Source: Xenococcus sp. PCC 7305
GTDB taxonomy: Bacteria > Cyanobacteriota > Cyanobacteriia > Cyanobacteriales > Xenococcaceae
Direction of reading: 5' to 3'
Length of the DNA: 37,287 nt
Assembly: GCF_000332055.1 (NCBI RefSeq)
Contig: NZ_ALVZ01000175.1
Coordinates: 1 to 37,287 of the forward strand
Program-made: the position numbers and the translations under genes
In this document: positions 35,219-37,287 of the stretch, piece after piece
How the letters are laid out: each line of letters opens with the position of its first letter
Position numbering within the stretch: position 1 is the first letter of the stretch
Notes under the pieces: generated by a model
What the model was told of the DNA's origin: nothing
Seen by the model: the letters and a program-made list of their open reading frames with translations, nothing else
Database searches by the model: none

Positions 35219-36874
35219 TTAGATAAAATCATTAATGTCAATATTAGTTGCATCTATTCCCTTGACAGTCGCAATTGTTTCCATAGTCGCCGTCTCAATA
35301 ATATTAGTACTAGACCCTGCTTGAGCAATGGTAAGAGCGCTAAAATCCAGACTACCTAACTCTAAAAAGTCAATTCCATCCTCAAAATCTTTAATGATGT
35401 CTTTATTCTCAGTAGTAGTGGATTCTAGCCTAAAGTAATCGCTTCCCGCCTTTCCATATAAGATATCTAACCCTAAGCCTCCAATGAGAGTATCATTGCC
35501 ATCACTTCCATACAATTTGTCATTATCGTCGTTGCCTTGAAGGAGATCGTCACCATTCCCTCCGTTGAGAGTGTCATTCCCATTCCCTCCAACTAGACTG
35601 TCATTGTTATTATTTCCTTTGAGAACATCGGCACCATTACCTCCAATGAGAGTATCATTGCCATGACTTCCATACAACTTGTCATTATCATCGTTACCTT
35701 GGAGGATATCGTCACCATTTCCTCCATTGAGGGTATCATTCCCATTCCCTCCAACTAGACTGTCATTGTTGTTATGTCCTTTGAGAACATCGGCACCATT
35801 ACCTCCACTAAGAGTATCGTTGCCATCATTACCATATAGACTGTCATTATCATTGTCACCGTAGAGAATGTCGGCACCAGTTCCACCACTGATATTATCA
35901 TTGCCATCTAAACCAGAGAGAAGGTCATTTGCTGCTAATCCAGTGAAGACATCGTCATAGAGAGAACCAATCGCTTCAATCGCTTCAATGTTAGCAAAGG
36001 TCATAGTATTAACCCCGTCACTATATTCCCCACTGCCACTATTAGTGGAGGAGTAAATAATGCCACTAGGACTTTGGCTGAAATCAATACTCAGAATATC
36101 AAAGCCTGCCTCACCATCAATATGAGGAACTTCTAACCCAGTGACAATGAAATAATCATCATCATCGAGGATTTCCAGAGTAGCGGTGCTATTAGAACCG
36201 AGAGCCAATTCAGGAATACCAGGGAAGGTTTGTAGTTGGAGATTTACTGTTTCTGTCCCTTCATATTCCCCATCATCTAAGATATCAAAGACAATCGTTT
36301 GAGTAGTTTCTCCTGGTTGAAAACTTACTGATTGAGGTTGTGCAAACAGATTCAAGTAATCTAATCCTTCAGTGGCGGTCTCATCGCTCCAGAAAACTTC
36401 CACCTCAGCAAAGTTGAAGAGATTACCGGTACGAGTAATGGTGACAACAGCCTGTTCATCCTCATTTCCCTTATAAACTGTTTGAGCAAAATCAAAATAG
36501 GAAACTTCATTATCGCGGATTTCTACAGTGGCAGTGCTATGAGTTCCAATAAAGGTGTCGGGAATACCAGGAATAGTTTGGAGTTTAAGCTCAATAATTT
36601 CAGTACCTTCAAGATCATAATCATCAAAAATCTCGAATTCGATTATTTGAGTTTCCTGTTCAGGTTGAAAGCTGACAAAGAAAGGAAAAGCGAAGGAATC
36701 ATAGTCAAGACCTTGTTCTGCCGTGCCACCAGTTAAGAAGACTCCAATATTAGAAGAGTTATTCAGATTCCCACTACGAGACAAAGTAATTGTAGCTAGA
36801 TTGGGATAGACTAGCTCACTTTCACTGACTGTATAAACGACTTGGGAAGATTCAATCAAGGATTCATCTAGCAT
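35219..36874 (-). CDS. Secreted Calx-beta / RTX calcium-binding protein
   Basis: This 551-residue protein is made of three parts. Two Calx-beta domains come first (about 10-115 and 118-225), each ending in a strand such as FEIFDDYDLEGTEIIEL and a DNEVSYF or DDDDYF turn. A linker follows to about 300. Then come about 20 RTX nonapeptides (300-480; SGGNGADVL, VGGNGNDTLNGG), and finally a C-terminal DFEDGIDFLEL ... INDFI tail typical of type I secretion substrates in cyanobacteria. There is no Sec signal. It would bind calcium outside the cell; adhesion or matrix roles are inferred. An exact-period duplication lies in the RTX part. The start falls just before a Calx-beta domain and another Calx-beta frame ends 173 bases upstream, so this may be the 3' portion of a once longer gene. 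Confidence 0.85.
   Translation of the reverse strand: MLDESLIESSQVVYTVSESELVYPNLATITLSRSGNLNNSSNIGVFLTGGTAEQGLDYDSFAFPFFVSFQPEQETQIIEFEIFDDYDLEGTEIIELKLQTIPGIPDTFIGTHSTATVEIRDNEVSYFDFAQTVYKGNEDEQAVVTITRTGNLFNFAEVEVFWSDETATEGLDYLNLFAQPQSVSFQPGETTQTIVFDILDDGEYEGTETVNLQLQTFPGIPELALGSNSTATLEILDDDDYFIVTGLEVPHIDGEAGFDILSIDFSQSPSGIIYSSTNSGSGEYSDGVNTMTFANIEAIEAIGSLYDDVFTGLAANDLLSGLDGNDNISGGTGADILYGDNDNDSLYGNDGNDTLSGGNGADVLKGHNNNDSLVGGNGNDTLNGGNGDDILQGNDDNDKLYGSHGNDTLIGGNGADVLKGNNNNDSLVGGNGNDTLNGGNGDDLLQGNDDNDKLYGSDGNDTLIGGLGLDILYGKAGSDYFRLESTTTENKDIIKDFEDGIDFLELGSLDFSALTIAQAGSSTNIIETATMETIATVKGIDATNIDINDFI
35481..35804 (-). repeat. Two tandem 162-bp copies in the RTX region
   Basis: Bases 35481-35642 and 35643-35804 are near-identical copies of 162 bases, equal to 54 residues or exactly six RTX nonamers (about residues 357-464). 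They differ at scattered third positions and a few codons (for example SHGND against SDGND). In-frame duplication lengthened the calcium beta-roll. Confidence 0.9.
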
Positions 36875-37047
36875 AATTATAATTTAGCGTGCAATTATCT
36901 CCACAATATTGATTAAAAATGCCAAAGCGAGGCGCTACGCGCCCCGAGAACAGGATCTCTACGAGAGACTTTAAGTCGTCGCAATCGCAAAAATACAAGA
37001 TTGGACGAAAAGATCAAACCAAATTTCTGCGCTCTTCAGCTCTTTCA
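36875..37047. other. Gap between two Calx-beta frames, with a GC-rich hairpin
   Basis: These 173 bases separate the Calx-beta/RTX gene from the upstream Calx-beta fragment. They include ggcgc-tac-gcgcc (36931-36943), a GC-rich snap-back motif of the type dispersed in cyanobacterial genomes, in otherwise AT-rich DNA. Its presence between two parts of what looks like one domain array hints that a repeat insertion or recombination took place here. Confidence 0.5.
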
Positions 37048-37287
37048 TTAAATATTTTCTGCAAATTCGATGTAAGAAACTTCGTTATCGAGAATCTCCA
37101 GACTGACACTATCTTGATTGCCAAAGACTATATCTGGACTACCAGAGAAGTTTAACAGTTGTAGTTCAACTGTTTCGGTACCTTCAAGTTCCCCATCATC
37201 AAAGATCTCAAACTCAACAGTAGTCGTGGTTTGTCCAAAATCAAAGTAGGCATTCTGATATAAAGAGTAATCAGAACCGTCTTGTGC
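37048..37287 (-). CDS. Calx-beta domain protein, C-terminal end (partial, possibly truncated)
   Basis: This is the last 79 codons of a frame that continues beyond the window. It encodes most of one Calx-beta domain: FDFGQTTTTVEFEIFDDGEL, EGTETVELQLLNFSG, then LEILDNEVSYIEFAENI and a TAA stop. In the neighbouring protein the same point of the domain (DNEVSYFDFAQTVYKG) runs straight into the next Calx-beta domain. This frame stops exactly there, with no RTX repeats and no secretion tail. It could be a truncated paralogue or the detached 5' part of the gene at 35219-36874. Confidence 0.65.
   Translation of the reverse strand, partial: AQDGSDYSLYQNAYFDFGQTTTTVEFEIFDDGELEGTETVELQLLNFSGSPDIVFGNQDSVSLEILDNEVSYIEFAENI

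Overview
The window is chromosomal DNA from a cyanobacterium, probably a unicellular or colonial form; the order cannot be fixed from the sequence. The HIP1 octamer GCGATCGC recurs throughout (for example 3834-3841, 3854-3861 and 4707-4714). There is a beta-carboxysome shell gene (ccmO), and Uma2, TPR and WD40 genes of cyanobacterial style. Heptamer repeats lie between genes, and base composition is AT-leaning.

Layout. (1) 1-3600: the 3' end of a dTDP-glucose 4,6-dehydratase gene, a gap, then a two-gene unit of an unusual long sugar-phosphate cyclase and a DUF6492-like putative glycosyltransferase, closed by a hairpin terminator. (2) 3620-8455: a conserved-looking hypothetical protein, a TPR protein, a HAD phosphatase, a Uma2 endonuclease-like protein and phosphoglucosamine mutase GlmM. 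(3) 8528-22455: a surface-protein block. A small Ala/Gly-rich secreted protein diverges from a 707-residue outer-membrane protein, which is followed by a 3546-residue repeat adhesin-like protein ending in RTX calcium repeats. (4) 22458-26261: a peptide-type ABC substrate-binding lipoprotein, divergent across an 18-heptamer tandem repeat from rsmE and a signal peptidase I with an extra membrane domain. (5) 26262-28075: gene debris, namely the last 38 codons of an RTX protein and an FG-GAP-type propeller gene with no 5' end and one in-frame TGA, then an AT-rich gap with inverted repeats. (6) 28076-30458: two tandem membrane-anchored WD40 paralogues. (7) 30471-33185: a Wzx-like flippase and an O-antigen-ligase/Wzy-like protein on the minus strand. 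(8) 33561-34965: ccmO and a YdcF-like protein. (9) 35125-37287: a Calx-beta/RTX protein and the 3' end of a second Calx-beta reading frame that leaves the window.

How the genes fit together. Cell-surface construction is the main theme: nucleotide-sugar and amino-sugar precursors (dehydratase, GlmM), polysaccharide export and polymerisation (Wzx/Wzy), secreted calcium-binding proteins (giant adhesin, Calx-beta/RTX) and envelope processing (signal peptidase, outer-membrane protein). The most promising undescribed systems are the cyclase-glycosyltransferase pair, which may make a glycosylated C7-cyclitol-like product and lacks the usual mycosporine partners, and the small secreted protein / outer-membrane protein / giant adhesin cluster. 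The debris in region 5 and the broken Calx-beta frames in region 9 suggest active turnover of repeat-rich surface genes.
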